The notes: generated from the sequence alone by a model not told the origin. A DNA stretch of 64,000 bases from JAGLOK01 sp963676355 (GCA_963676355.1 OY781093.1:1984001-2048000); one strand, 5' to 3'; positions 23,201 through 32,637 are shown, counted from the first letter of the stretch. Made by a program: numbers and translations.

Positions 23201-25108
23201 TTGATTAAAGATTTAATATTAATTAAAATTCTAGACAAGAAGAAAAATGAAGGCGATAAGGGCTATGCAGACTACATTTTTAATATAAGGAATAGCTATA
23301 AAAAAAGTAAAAAATACATTTATCCTGTACAAGATAATGATATAGCTATAGTCAATGAGATTAATGATGAGCACGAAGTAATTATAGCATTTATTGTATA
23401 TGAAAAGGATAAAAAAAATGAAGTAAAATTTACCGAAATATTTATATCCAATGAAGCAGAAATTAAAATAAAGAGTGAAAACAAGCTAGTTATTAATTAT
23501 CTAGTTAAAAAGAGAATAGAAAATCAAATAGCAATACATAATTTCATTGCATCGACTTCATTAGATGTAAAAACAGATTTCCAAGATTTCTCATATATAT
23601 CAATTGAAAAATCTGAAAAACTTATTGAACAAATAGAGTATTTGATTCTTACTGAAGATATAAAAATGGAAAAATGTACTGATACAAGATATGAGGACAT
23701 TAGTTATGATATATCTTTAAATGTATTAGCTCAAAAGAATTCAAATTGTACAAGAGATTATAAATCTTTGGAGTGTAATGATTATAGAAGTGAATTTCAA
23801 AGAGACTCTGATAGAATTGTTCATTCAAAAGCTTATAGAAGGTTAGTAGATAAGGCACAGATATTTACTGCATCTAAAGGTGATCACTATAGAAGACGAT
23901 TAACCCACACTTTAGAGGTTGCTCAAATTGCGAAAACTATAGCTAAATCGCTAGAATTAAATATTGAATTAGCAGAAGCAATTGCACAATCTCATGATAT
24001 TGGACACACACCTTTTGGTCATCAGGGTGAAAGAACTTTAGATTGTATTTTAAAAGGCGAATTTCCCAAAATTCTTGATATAGATGACTTTGAAGAGAAA
24101 AATCCTTATGGTGGCTTTAAACACAATTGTCACGGATTAAGAGTAATTACATTATTGGAAGAAAAATTTATAGATTTTGAAGGTTTGAATTTATCGCATC
24201 AAGTTTTAGAGGGAATATTAAAGCATACAACATTTATTCCTTATAATTGCGAAAATTGTGAAAAAAATACTAACGAAAATTGTAATATGAAATGCTATAA
24301 AATTTCAGACTTTTATAGAGGTGATGTGGAAAAATTATATTTAGAAACTAGTTTTCCAACTACTTTAGAAGGTCAAATAGTTTCAATAGCCGATGAAATA
24401 GCACAACGTTCACATGATTTGGACGATGCATTCGCTTCTGAAAATCTTACCCTCGAAGATTTTAGCGATATATTAAAAATTAATAAATTAAGAAATATAA
24501 AGGCTAGTATCAATTTTGATATAGAAAATGATTTTAATTTAAATTATAGAGTTTATTTAAATAAACTTGAATTAGTACAATCACGGCTTGTATATGAAAT
24601 ACAAAATTATTTTGTCAACGATGTTATAAGAAGCAGTAAAGAAAAAATGAAAGCATTTATTGACGAGGAAGCTGAGAATTGTGAATTTTACAAAAATGAA
24701 CATAGATTTAAAGAAAAATTAATTAATTTTTCTGGTTATGGTAAAAAAGCTTGTGATTATTTAGAGCGAATTATTAGTAGTAAAGTTATTAATAGTTTAG
24801 AAGTTGCAAGATTTGATAACAAAGCTGAAATGATAATTAAGGATTTATTCAAAGCATATTATGATAAACCATTACTTTTACATAAGGGAACATTGAATCA
24901 TTTGGCTAATGAGTTAATGAAGATAGATAAACATAATGTATTGTTCTCCAACGGTGACATTGTGTGGATAAAAAAGGAAATTAAGGATTTGAAAAATGAT
25001 AAAGATAAAAAAAGAATACTAGCTAGATGTATTGCTGATTTCATAGCTGGAATGACAGATCAATATGCTATTGATGAGCATAGAAGAATATACTATGGTG
25101 ATTTATAA
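23201..25108 (+). CDS. dGTPase-like HD-domain dNTP triphosphohydrolase with N-terminal extension and Cys cluster
   Basis: The catalytic core matches deoxynucleoside triphosphate triphosphohydrolases. It has RDSDRIVHSKAYRRL, then THTLEV (His ~236), SHDIGHTPFGHQGE (HD ~265) and SIADEIAQRSHDLDDA, the metal-binding H..HD..D set. Two unusual parts are an N-terminal ~175-residue region of unknown fold and a C-x2-C-x7-C-x3-C cluster at about 349-364 that could bind zinc. The start is TTG 23201 after GAGGTG. The gene is much more AT-rich than its neighbours (TTA, AGA, AAA codons dominate), stands alone between its own promoter and terminator, and is probably acquired. It may control dNTP pools; phage defence by dNTP depletion is known for some dGTPases and is a possible role here. 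Confidence 0.82.
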   Translation: MIKDLILIKILDKKKNEGDKGYADYIFNIRNSYKKSKKYIYPVQDNDIAIVNEINDEHEVIIAFIVYEKDKKNEVKFTEIFISNEAEIKIKSENKLVINYLVKKRIENQIAIHNFIASTSLDVKTDFQDFSYISIEKSEKLIEQIEYLILTEDIKMEKCTDTRYEDISYDISLNVLAQKNSNCTRDYKSLECNDYRSEFQRDSDRIVHSKAYRRLVDKAQIFTASKGDHYRRRLTHTLEVAQIAKTIAKSLELNIELAEAIAQSHDIGHTPFGHQGERTLDCILKGEFPKILDIDDFEEKNPYGGFKHNCHGLRVITLLEEKFIDFEGLNLSHQVLEGILKHTTFIPYNCENCEKNTNENCNMKCYKISDFYRGDVEKLYLETSFPTTLEGQIVSIADEIAQRSHDLDDAFASENLTLEDFSDILKINKLRNIKASINFDIENDFNLNYRVYLNKLELVQSRLVYEIQNYFVNDVIRSSKEKMKAFIDEEAENCEFYKNEHRFKEKLINFSGYGKKACDYLERIISSKVINSLEVARFDNKAEMIIKDLFKAYYDKPLLLHKGTLNHLANELMKIDKHNVLFSNGDIVWIKKEIKDLKNDKDKKRILARCIADFIAGMTDQYAIDEHRRIYYGDL

Positions 25109-25176
25109 AGTCGTTGAAAAGAATATAGATATGTCTCAAATAATAATATAAGCAAAGCATTTAAAATTAAATGTAT

Positions 25177-25226
25177 GTAGCATTATAATGAAAACCTTCG
25201 ATAAGATTGTAATGCTACTTTTTTTT
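25177..25226 (+). terminator. Intrinsic terminator of the dNTPase-like gene
   Basis: GTAGCATTA (25177-25185) pairs with TAATGCTAC (25210-25218) across a 24-base loop, followed by eight T. Confidence 0.8.
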
Positions 25227-25323
25227 GCTATAATAAAATTATAGAAAATTTGAATCACAACTTTATAAAGCTGACTTCCTGCACTCGAGAAGATAATTAG
25301 ATATAAAAAGGGGAGTGTCCGTG

Positions 25324-26388
25324 ATGAAAAAAGTTAAGCGTATTTCTGTTTTAATAACTCTAGCGATAATAGCCACAGTTTTCATACCATCAACAGCACT
25401 TGCTGCTGTGGATTATCAAATTACGTCGATTTCTCTTTCACCAAGCGCGGTAGCGCCTACAGGCGGCTCAGTTAATGTAACGATTACACTAAAAAACACA
25501 GGCACGGATCCTATAACATCGTTTGACTATACATATCAACTTCCGTCCGGTCCTATTACCAAAAGCCATTTGGATACAATCTCACCTGGTGCTTCCAAGT
25601 CGTACACTGATAACATAACATTTGCAAGCAACGATCTGGATGTTAGCATTCAGACAGTTGTGTGGTGTTGGGGCGGAAGTTGGGTAAACCATAATAAGAA
25701 CATTCTTGTTAAAAGCGAGGACAACATTATACGTTCGGGCTCAAGCATAGAACCTGAAAAAAACATTTACTATGTAGGCGATACAGTAGCTGTTACTGAC
25801 ACCATGAGAAACAGTTTGTCAGTAAATGTTTCAGACCTTGAAATGCAATATTATTATAGGCACAATGGCGCAACAAACTATAAAGATACAGTAACTTTCG
25901 GAACCGTCACGCCAAATCAAAAAGTTGAAAACACCCTTGATTATACATTTACAGAAAATGATATAGGTGAGCTTAGAATAGGTTCAAAGGTAACATATAA
26001 AATTTCTGGCACAGGGCCATACACTGAATATAACGTGGCGCATGATTTTACAGTTGAGGCTTCGCCAACACCGACTCCAAGTCCTGAACCTACTGCATCG
26101 CCTACGCCAGAAGCTACTGTTGAACCTACATTAGAACCAACAGCTCAACCGACTCAAGCACCTGTTGAGGATGCGACTCAAACGCCATTAGATGGGAAAG
26201 AAGATGATAATAAAGATAGTTTATCTAATGAGGAAGTTAAAAATAATGATGAAAAAGACAGTGGAGATTCTGACCTCACATCTGTTTTAGGCGATAGAAC
26301 AATAGTCATGACGATTATTATTGCCGCAGGTGTTATAATAGTATTTTTAATGGTTCTGATAATTATTGTTGCGACAAAAAAGAGATAG
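25324..26388 (+). CDS. Surface protein with two beta domains, Pro/Thr-rich stalk and C-terminal membrane anchor
   Basis: A signal peptide (residues 1-28, ending ALAAV) is followed by a CARDB-like beta domain (ITLKNTGTDPITSFDYTY) and a second beta domain (PEKNIYYVGDTVAVTDTMRN). Then comes a ~45-residue Pro/Thr/Glu-rich stalk, an acidic spacer, and a membrane helix ending in KKR. It has no LPxTG, so anchoring is by the C-terminal helix. The role is probably adhesion or binding at the cell surface; the ligand is unknown. ATG 25324 is chosen with GGGGAG 9 bases upstream; GTG 25321 is also possible. The second domain is repeated in the next gene. Confidence 0.75.
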   Translation: MKKVKRISVLITLAIIATVFIPSTALAAVDYQITSISLSPSAVAPTGGSVNVTITLKNTGTDPITSFDYTYQLPSGPITKSHLDTISPGASKSYTDNITFASNDLDVSIQTVVWCWGGSWVNHNKNILVKSEDNIIRSGSSIEPEKNIYYVGDTVAVTDTMRNSLSVNVSDLEMQYYYRHNGATNYKDTVTFGTVTPNQKVENTLDYTFTENDIGELRIGSKVTYKISGTGPYTEYNVAHDFTVEASPTPTPSPEPTASPTPEATVEPTLEPTAQPTQAPVEDATQTPLDGKEDDNKDSLSNEEVKNNDEKDSGDSDLTSVLGDRTIVMTIIIAAGVIIVFLMVLIIIVATKKR

Positions 26389-26408
26389 AGTGTGCAATAG
26401 GAGTGTAT

Positions 26409-27167
26409 ATGAAAAATATAAAGAGAATAAGTATAATTTGTATAGCAGTTGTTTTGAGTGCGATTGCACTTGAAAGCATAGCGTTAGCGGCAGATAATTT
26501 CTCATCAGGAGGCACAGTTACTCCCGAGAAAGATGTCTATTATGTAGGAGATAAAGTTGATATCTCAGACTTATTTAAGAACAAAAGTGGAAGCACTGCA
26601 ACAAGTGTATCGGTTGAATATTATTATAGGCTGAACGGCGCAAACAGTGTATACAGCGGCTCACCTATAAATTTCGGGACAATTTCTGCAGGAGCTTCAA
26701 AATCACATGCGTTTAGTTATACATTTAAAGAGGATGATATAGGTGACTATCGAATAGGTGCAAAAATCACATATACCATGGGAGGTGCATCCTACAGCGA
26801 ATATTCATCAGGTCATGACTTTGAAGTAATGCAAGCACCTACGTCTACACCTTCGCCTACAACCACAATAACACCAACACCAGAACCTACGTTAACCCCG
26901 ACTCCTACAGCGGCTTCTGCGACAGACACTCCTGCTCCAACACCTGTGCCGACAGAAACCCCTGAGCCCACAGAGGAGCCTCTTGCGACATTTACACCAC
27001 AGCCTGAACCAGATGATGAAACGGGTGAGCTAAAAACAAAGGATTATTCAGGAATCAAAGCACTTCTTAAAGATCGCGGCTTTGTGATGATGCTAATTAT
27101 AATTGTTGCGATAATTTTGGTTTTGCTAATGGTACTTATAGTAGTTATGGTTGCAAAAAAGAAATAG
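26409..27167 (+). CDS. Smaller paralogous surface protein with Pro/Thr-rich stalk and membrane anchor
   Basis: A signal peptide (ending ALAADN) is followed by one beta domain that aligns with the second domain of the preceding gene (PEKDVYYVGDKVDISD; EYYYRLNGA; YTFKEDDIGDYRIGAKITYT). A long Pro/Thr stalk, DRGF and a C-terminal membrane helix ending in KKK complete it. AGGAG (26399-26403) 5 bases before ATG 26409 decides the start. It lies 20 bases after its paralog, so the pair is one transcript and arose by duplication with loss or gain of the first domain. Confidence 0.75.
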   Translation: MKNIKRISIICIAVVLSAIALESIALAADNFSSGGTVTPEKDVYYVGDKVDISDLFKNKSGSTATSVSVEYYYRLNGANSVYSGSPINFGTISAGASKSHAFSYTFKEDDIGDYRIGAKITYTMGGASYSEYSSGHDFEVMQAPTSTPSPTTTITPTPEPTLTPTPTAASATDTPAPTPVPTETPEPTEEPLATFTPQPEPDDETGELKTKDYSGIKALLKDRGFVMMLIIIVAIILVLLMVLIVVMVAKKK

Positions 27168-27240
27168 TGTAGAGTTTATTGTGACGTATCTTTAGAAAAT
27201 ATAACTTGTAAAATACAGAATTTACCGATATATTATTTTT

Positions 27241-27624
27241 ATGATTTCAATTGAAGAAACAGAGGCAATGCTTAACGATCTTGCAGAAGAATTACCACAG
27301 CCTTTTTACGAACGCTTAAATGGTGGTATTATGCTTTTGCCTAGAACAAAAAAGAGCGCTGTTAAAGGGGCGGAGTGTCTCTATATTATGGGTGAATACC
27401 ATGTCAATGGACCAATGGGTAGATATATTATAATATACTATGGTTCTTTTATGAGAGTGCATGGATATCTTAAGCCTGAGGAATTCAAAAATCAGCTCAG
27501 AAAGACATTAAGGCATGAATTTAGGCACCATATGGAGTCGTTGGCAGGCGAACGCGGCCTCGAAATTGAAGATGCGAAGTTTATCAATTCTTATTTGCGG
27601 GATAAAGGTAATTTTGAGAAATAG
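27241..27624 (+). CDS. Zincin-like metallopeptidase family protein
   Basis: The HExxH motif is at His92-Glu93-His96 (TLRHEFRHHMESLAGERGLE). IIYYGSFMRVHGYL and the end LEIEDAKF are the conserved surroundings of the small Zincin_1 (DUF1025-like) family. There is no signal peptide or pro-domain, and the substrate of the family is not established. At 127 residues it is of normal length for these minimal zincins. It stands just before ruvC but has its own short upstream region. Confidence 0.78.
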   Translation: MISIEETEAMLNDLAEELPQPFYERLNGGIMLLPRTKKSAVKGAECLYIMGEYHVNGPMGRYIIIYYGSFMRVHGYLKPEEFKNQLRKTLRHEFRHHMESLAGERGLEIEDAKFINSYLRDKGNFEK

Positions 27625-27648
27625 CAATACATTTAATCATATCGGCAG

Positions 27649-27688
27649 TTTAAAACAATAGCAATTTATGCTACAATACATATGTTCG
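27649..27688 (+). promoter_or_regulatory. Possible ruvC promoter with partial LexA box
   Basis: TTTAAA (27649-27654) and TACAAT (27672-27677) are 17 bases apart. AATACATATGTTCG (27675-27688) carries one good LexA half-site (GTTCG) and one poor one. SOS control of ruv genes is common in bacteria, but this box is weak. Confidence 0.35.
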
Positions 27689-27723
27689 TGCATAGCAAAT
27701 ACAATGTATAATTCGGAGCATAA

Positions 27724-28224
27724 ATGATTATATTGGGAATAGACCCTGGGCTTGCGACAGTGGGCTACGGAGTCGTAGAAAAACAAAACAGCAAAATCAC
27801 ACTTATTGATTTCGGAATAATATCAACGTCTGCGGGAGTTCCGCTTCCTAGACGTCTTTCTGTAATATTTGAAGATACGCAAGAGTTGATTCGTCAATAC
27901 AAACCCGAATGTGTAGCTTTTGAAGAACTTTTTTTTAACAAAAATATAAAAACAGCTCTCACTGTGGCTCATGCAAGGGGAGTTTCTGTTATTGCGGCAA
28001 ATAATATTTTGGGTTCAGATAATCTTTACGAATATACACCTCTTCAGGTGAAGCAAGCTGTGTGCGGATATGGCAGGGCTGACAAAAATCAGATGCAGCA
28101 GATGGTAAAAGCACTGCTTAATATGCGTGATATTGCGCGCCCTGATGATGCGGCAGATGCTCTTGCTGTTGCAATATGTCACGCTCAATCGTATAATTTA
28201 TCAAGCGGGTTCAAGATTAAGTAA
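27724..28224 (+). CDS. ruvC: Holliday junction resolvase RuvC
   Basis: This endonuclease cuts Holliday junctions after RuvAB branch migration. Catalytic carboxylates are seen in GIDPGLATVGYG, FEELFF and the closing RPDDAADALAVAICH. The 166-residue length is normal. It starts the run ruvC-ruvA-ruvB-queA-tgt-yajC; ruvA follows after 20 bases. GGAG 5 bases upstream supports ATG 27724. Confidence 0.96.
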   Translation: MIILGIDPGLATVGYGVVEKQNSKITLIDFGIISTSAGVPLPRRLSVIFEDTQELIRQYKPECVAFEELFFNKNIKTALTVAHARGVSVIAANNILGSDNLYEYTPLQVKQAVCGYGRADKNQMQQMVKALLNMRDIARPDDAADALAVAICHAQSYNLSSGFKIK

Positions 28225-28244
28225 CCCAACTCTGAAGGAGATAT

Positions 28245-28835
28245 ATGTATTCTTACTTTAAAGGTGAAATTGCAGAAAAAAATTCAAACAACGTTGTAAT
28301 AGACTGTAACGGTGTAGGATACTTAATTGGAGTTTCGACACGCACACTTGCCGAGATTGGCGATGTTGGTCAGAAAGCTAAAGTATATACACACTTTCAT
28401 GTGCGTGAAGGAGAGATGACGCTTTACGGTTTTTTGACGCATGAAGAAAAGACGATGTTTGAAAAGATAATAACGGTAAACGGAATTGGACCTAAGGCAG
28501 CTACAAGTATATTGTCTGTTATGAGTGTAACAGAACTTGCTGTGGCTATTGTGGCAGAAGATGCTGCTGCTATTGCTCGTGCTCCGGGTGTTGGCAAAAA
28601 GACAGCACTTCGCATGATATTGGAGCTTAAAGAAAAGGTTGATAATTCAGAGCTTACCGGTGCATATAAAGACATGCCGCAAATACAAAATACATCAATC
28701 ACACAAGAGGCACTGGCAGCGCTTATGGCACTTGGCTTTTCTTCGACAGAGGCTACACGTGCGATAAGCAGTGTAGGTGAATGTAAAACAGTTGAAGAGC
28801 TTATAACAGCCGCTCTTAAGCAAAGGGGAGCGTAA
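28245..28835 (+). CDS. ruvA: Holliday junction branch migration protein RuvA
   Basis: The tetrameric junction-binding subunit loads RuvB. The OB-fold N-terminus (MYSYFKGEIAEK, VDCNGVGYLIG-like) is followed by helix-hairpin-helix motifs (VNGIGPKAATSIL, APGVGKKTALRMI) and the C-terminal RuvB-contact domain after a flexible linker (~135-150). GAAGGAG precedes the ATG. The ruvB start follows its stop directly. Confidence 0.96.
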   Translation: MYSYFKGEIAEKNSNNVVIDCNGVGYLIGVSTRTLAEIGDVGQKAKVYTHFHVREGEMTLYGFLTHEEKTMFEKIITVNGIGPKAATSILSVMSVTELAVAIVAEDAAAIARAPGVGKKTALRMILELKEKVDNSELTGAYKDMPQIQNTSITQEALAALMALGFSSTEATRAISSVGECKTVEELITAALKQRGA

Positions 28836-29894
28836 ATGATAGAAAATAAGAACAGAGAAAACGAAGATAGATTTATTACTTCTCAAAAGAGTGTGGACGA
28901 TTTTGACATAGAAGTTTCTCTTCGCCCCAAAACAATGGATGAATATGTCGGGCAAGAAAAAGCGAAAGAGCAGCTTGATATATTTATTGGTGCTGCAAAA
29001 ATGCGCTCAGAATCACTTGATCATGTTCTTTTATACGGTCCTCCTGGCTTGGGGAAGACCACTCTTGCAAACATAATTTCAAGCGAGCTTAACGTCCAGA
29101 TACGTACTACAAGTGGCCCTGCGATAGAGCGCACGGGTGATTTGGCTGCAATCCTTACAAATCTTGGCGAAGGTGATGTACTTTTCATTGATGAGATACA
29201 TAGAATGAATAACTCTGTGGCAGAGGTGTTATACCCTGCGATGGAAGACTGCAAGCTCGATATTATTATCGGAAAAGGTCCATCAGCACGCTCAATACGT
29301 CTTGATTTGCCAAAGTTTACATTGGTTGGTGCTACAACACGAGCTGGAATGCTGACATCGCCGCTATTGGATAGGTTTGGTGTTATTTGTAGGCTTGAAA
29401 TATATACAGCAGAGGAACTTTCAACAATAGTGAAACGGTCGGCTAGAATTTTGGAAGTGGAAATAGAAGAAGAAGGTGCAATGGAGATAGCCAGAAGATC
29501 TCGTGGGACGCCGCGTATTGCAAACAGACTGCTTAAGCGTGTGCGTGACTATGCTATGATACGCGCTGATGGGATTATAACAAAGAATGTTGCACACAAA
29601 GGTCTTCAGATGCTTGAGGTTGATGAACTGGGGTTAGACAATGTTGACCGCAATGTGATGCTCACGATAATTGAGAAATTTAACGGTGGTCCAGTTGGGC
29701 TTGACACATTGGCTGCCGCAACTGGCGAAGAATCTGTTACAATAGAAGATGTATATGAGCCATATCTTTTACAGCTTGGCTTTATAAACCGCACACCTCG
29801 CGGTCGCATAGCACTTCCGAATGCTTATAAGCATTTCGGGATACCGTATAATGAAGGTGATAAAAAAGAAACAAGGCAGGGAAGCTTTTTATAA
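28836..29894 (+). CDS. ruvB: Holliday junction branch migration ATPase RuvB
   Basis: The AAA+ motor shows Walker A GPPGLGKTT, Walker B LFIDEIHR, sensor motif GATTRAG with TSPLLDRFG (arginine finger region), and a C-terminal winged helix (FINRTPRGRIA). It is 352 residues, normal length. The stop codon overlaps the queA start by one base (TAATG), indicating tight coupling. Confidence 0.97.
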   Translation: MIENKNRENEDRFITSQKSVDDFDIEVSLRPKTMDEYVGQEKAKEQLDIFIGAAKMRSESLDHVLLYGPPGLGKTTLANIISSELNVQIRTTSGPAIERTGDLAAILTNLGEGDVLFIDEIHRMNNSVAEVLYPAMEDCKLDIIIGKGPSARSIRLDLPKFTLVGATTRAGMLTSPLLDRFGVICRLEIYTAEELSTIVKRSARILEVEIEEEGAMEIARRSRGTPRIANRLLKRVRDYAMIRADGIITKNVAHKGLQMLEVDELGLDNVDRNVMLTIIEKFNGGPVGLDTLAAATGEESVTIEDVYEPYLLQLGFINRTPRGRIALPNAYKHFGIPYNEGDKKETRQGSFL

Positions 29895-30916
29895 TGAAAA
29901 CAGATATGTTCGACTACCATTTGCCGGAAGAGCTTATTGCGCAGACACCAATTAAAAAGCGTGATGACTCAAGGTTATTGGTATATGACAGACAAAACAA
30001 ACAAGTATCACACAAAAAATTTAGCGACATAATTGACTATCTTAATCAAGGGGATACTCTTGTAATAAACGACACAAAGGTTATTCCTGCACGTCTTTTT
30101 GGAAAACGCGCTGATACTGGCGGACAAATAGAAATACTCTTGCTAAAGAGGATTGAAGGCAATACTTGGGAGATTCTCGCACGGCCTGCAAAAAAAGCAA
30201 AAGTCGGGCGCGAATTTGTGTTTTCTGACAGGCTAAAGATGAAAGTCACAGCTGAATATGATGAAGGTATACGCCATGTAGAACTCATATATGATGGAAT
30301 ACTTGAGGAGATATTAGATGAGATAGGCATCATGCCTCTCCCGCCGTATATTCACGAAAAGCTTGAAGAAAAATCAAGATATCAAACGGTTTATGCACGG
30401 CTTACAGGCTCTGCGGCAGCACCTACTGCAGGATTGCATTTCACAAATGAGCTGCTTGCTAAAATTGAGAAGAAGGGCATCAATATTGCAAAAGTTGTTT
30501 TGCATGTGGGCTTAGGAACATTTCGCCCGGTAAGTGTGGAAGATGTAACAACGCACAAAATGCACTCAGAATACTATGAAGTGTTAAAAGACACTGCAAA
30601 CCTTTTAAATGCGACACGAAGCTCTGGGGGCAGAATCATCTGTGTGGGGACAACATCTGTACGCACACTTGAAACTGTAACTGATGAAATAGGAATTGTC
30701 CATGATGGAAGAGGAGAGACGGATATATTTATATATCCCGGATATAAGTTTAAGGCATGCGATGCTTTAATAACCAATTTTCATCTGCCAAAATCAACAC
30801 TATTGATGCTGGTTTCAGCACTTAGTTCTCGTGAAGAGATGCTTAATGTTTATGAAATAGCCGTAAAGGAGGGGTACAGGTTTTTTTCCTTTGGAGATGC
30901 CATGTATATAAAATAA
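29894..30916 (+). CDS. queA: S-adenosylmethionine:tRNA ribosyltransferase-isomerase
   Basis: The enzyme converts preQ1 in tRNA to epoxyqueuosine using the ribosyl part of SAM. The N-terminus DYHLPEELIAQTP, then DSRLLVYDR, SAAAPTAGLHFT and the late LPKSTLLMLVSAL are characteristic. Directly after ruvB and before tgt, it gives the common Firmicute ruv-que-tgt arrangement. A quick check of the window shows no queG/queH or preQ1 synthesis genes. Confidence 0.96.
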   Translation: MKTDMFDYHLPEELIAQTPIKKRDDSRLLVYDRQNKQVSHKKFSDIIDYLNQGDTLVINDTKVIPARLFGKRADTGGQIEILLLKRIEGNTWEILARPAKKAKVGREFVFSDRLKMKVTAEYDEGIRHVELIYDGILEEILDEIGIMPLPPYIHEKLEEKSRYQTVYARLTGSAAAPTAGLHFTNELLAKIEKKGINIAKVVLHVGLGTFRPVSVEDVTTHKMHSEYYEVLKDTANLLNATRSSGGRIICVGTTSVRTLETVTDEIGIVHDGRGETDIFIYPGYKFKACDALITNFHLPKSTLLMLVSALSSREEMLNVYEIAVKEGYRFFSFGDAMYIK

Positions 30917-30917
30917 T

Positions 30918-32033
30918 ATGTTTGAATATAAAGTTACACATGTTTGCAAACAATCAGGAGCGAGAATAGGGGAGTTTACAACGCCACATGGTGTTATTGA
31001 AACACCTGTTTTTATGCCGGTTGGAACACAGGCAACAGTAAAAGCAATGGCACCTGAAGAACTTGAAAAGATTGGTGCACAGATAATTCTTTCAAATACT
31101 TATCATTTGTATCTTAGGCCCGGTCACAGCTTGGTTGAAAAATCAGGTGGTCTTCATAAGTTTATGCATTGGAATAAGCCGATACTCACAGATTCCGGTG
31201 GATTTCAGGTGTTTTCACTGTCGAAGTTGCGTAAAATCAAAGAAGAAGGAGTAGCTTTCCAATCTCATATTGATGGCTCAAAGCACTTTCTTTCTCCTGA
31301 GAAGGCAATTGAAGTGCAAAATTCGCTTGGTGCAGATATTATTATGGCATTTGATGAATGCGCACCTTGGCCTGCCGATTATGATTATGTAAAAAATTCA
31401 ATGGAACGAACATTAAGATGGCTTGTGCGCTGCAAGATGGCTCACAAAAACACGCAAAGACAGGCTTTGTTTGGCATTATTCAAGGCGGAACATATGATG
31501 ATCTTCGAATTGAAAGTGCTCAACATACAACAGCCATAGATTTGCCCGGCTATGCAATAGGCGGACTTTCTGTAGGCGAGCCAAAGGAAGATATGTATAG
31601 AACACTGGATGTGTTGCGACCTCATCTTGTTGAAGAAAAACCAAGATATTTGATGGGTGTCGGAAGCCCCGACTGCATAGTTGAAGGTGTCGCCCGTGGC
31701 GTTGATATGTTTGACTGCGTGCTGCCAACAAGAACTGCACGAACAGGCACGCTTTTCACATCAAATGGAAAAGTGAATATTTTAAACGCAAAATATACGG
31801 ATGACCTTACTCCTCTTGATGAGGACTGTGATTGCTACTATTGTCAAAATTATAGTCGAGCTTACCTTCGTCATTTGTTTAAAACAAAGGAGATTTTAGG
31901 TTCGCGTCTTGCTACATGGCACAACTTGAGATACCTCATAAAACTGACTGAACGCATAAAAGAAGCCATAAGAAACGATAGAATGCTTGATTTTCGTGAA
32001 GAATTTATTAACTCTACAGAAAATGGCAAGTGA
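30918..32033 (+). CDS. tgt: tRNA-guanine transglycosylase
   Basis: The enzyme exchanges G34 for preQ1 in Asp, Asn, His and Tyr tRNAs. The nucleophile region DSGGFQVFSL, a second Asp in VDMFDCVLPTRTARTG, and the zinc ligands in CDCYYCQNYSRAYLRHL are all visible. The start lies one base after the queA stop. No distinct ribosome site is seen apart from sequence inside queA, so translation is probably coupled. Confidence 0.97.
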   Translation: MFEYKVTHVCKQSGARIGEFTTPHGVIETPVFMPVGTQATVKAMAPEELEKIGAQIILSNTYHLYLRPGHSLVEKSGGLHKFMHWNKPILTDSGGFQVFSLSKLRKIKEEGVAFQSHIDGSKHFLSPEKAIEVQNSLGADIIMAFDECAPWPADYDYVKNSMERTLRWLVRCKMAHKNTQRQALFGIIQGGTYDDLRIESAQHTTAIDLPGYAIGGLSVGEPKEDMYRTLDVLRPHLVEEKPRYLMGVGSPDCIVEGVARGVDMFDCVLPTRTARTGTLFTSNGKVNILNAKYTDDLTPLDEDCDCYYCQNYSRAYLRHLFKTKEILGSRLATWHNLRYLIKLTERIKEAIRNDRMLDFREEFINSTENGK

Positions 32034-32135
32034 AATATTGCAAAATAGCTAGTTTTAAGTTATTATTGCAGAGAAAATAAAGCATAGCTTAAACTTTGCT
32101 TTACAATAAAATAGATTATAGGATGGTATACGTTA

Positions 32136-32462
32136 ATGTTATTACAAGCAGCAGCAGGCACAGAAGCAACAGGGCTTCTTGGACAGTATGGTTCATTGTT
32201 AATTCCTCTTTTGTTAATCGTAGTTTTCTACTTTTTGCTTATCAGACCACAGCAAAAACAACAGAAGAAGAGAAAAGAAAAACTTTCTCAGATTAAAGTT
32301 GGCGACAACATCACAACTATCGGACGTATCTATGGAACTATCACAAAGATTCAGGACGATATTATAACAATTGAAGTTGGCAAAAACAAAACAGAACTTA
32401 TTATTGACAGAAACGGTATCAGCGATATCAATGAATTTGAAGATGCTGAAAGCAAACTGTAA
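32136..32462 (+). CDS. yajC: Preprotein translocase accessory subunit YajC
   Basis: The small inner-membrane protein associated with SecDF has one membrane helix (about residues 20-40, PLLLIVVFYFLLIRPQQKQQKK) and the conserved cytoplasmic core VGDNITTIGRIYGTITK. secD/secF do not follow; a terminator comes next. GGATGG upstream is a modest ribosome site. The 108-residue length is typical. Confidence 0.94.
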   Translation: MLLQAAAGTEATGLLGQYGSLLIPLLLIVVFYFLLIRPQQKQQKKRKEKLSQIKVGDNITTIGRIYGTITKIQDDIITIEVGKNKTELIIDRNGISDINEFEDAESKL

Positions 32463-32480
32463 TATTAATCATTGTTAATA

Positions 32481-32508
32481 AAAAAACCGCGTTAATCCGC
32501 GGTTTTTT
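32481..32508 (+). terminator. Intrinsic terminator of the ruv-que-tgt-yajC operon
   Basis: AAAAAACCGCG (32481-32491) pairs with CGCGGTTTTTT (32498-32508) across six bases, with the T-rich arm serving as the release tract. Confidence 0.88.
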
Positions 32509-32637
32509 TCTATATTGTCTTAAATTATATATAGCTAATGTCTATTTGTGCAAAAATGATGCTGATGTTAAAATATTAAAGAGGTAAACAAGACTTAATT
32601 TAACTCACTATAACATTTCTCACAAAGGAGGCTGATT

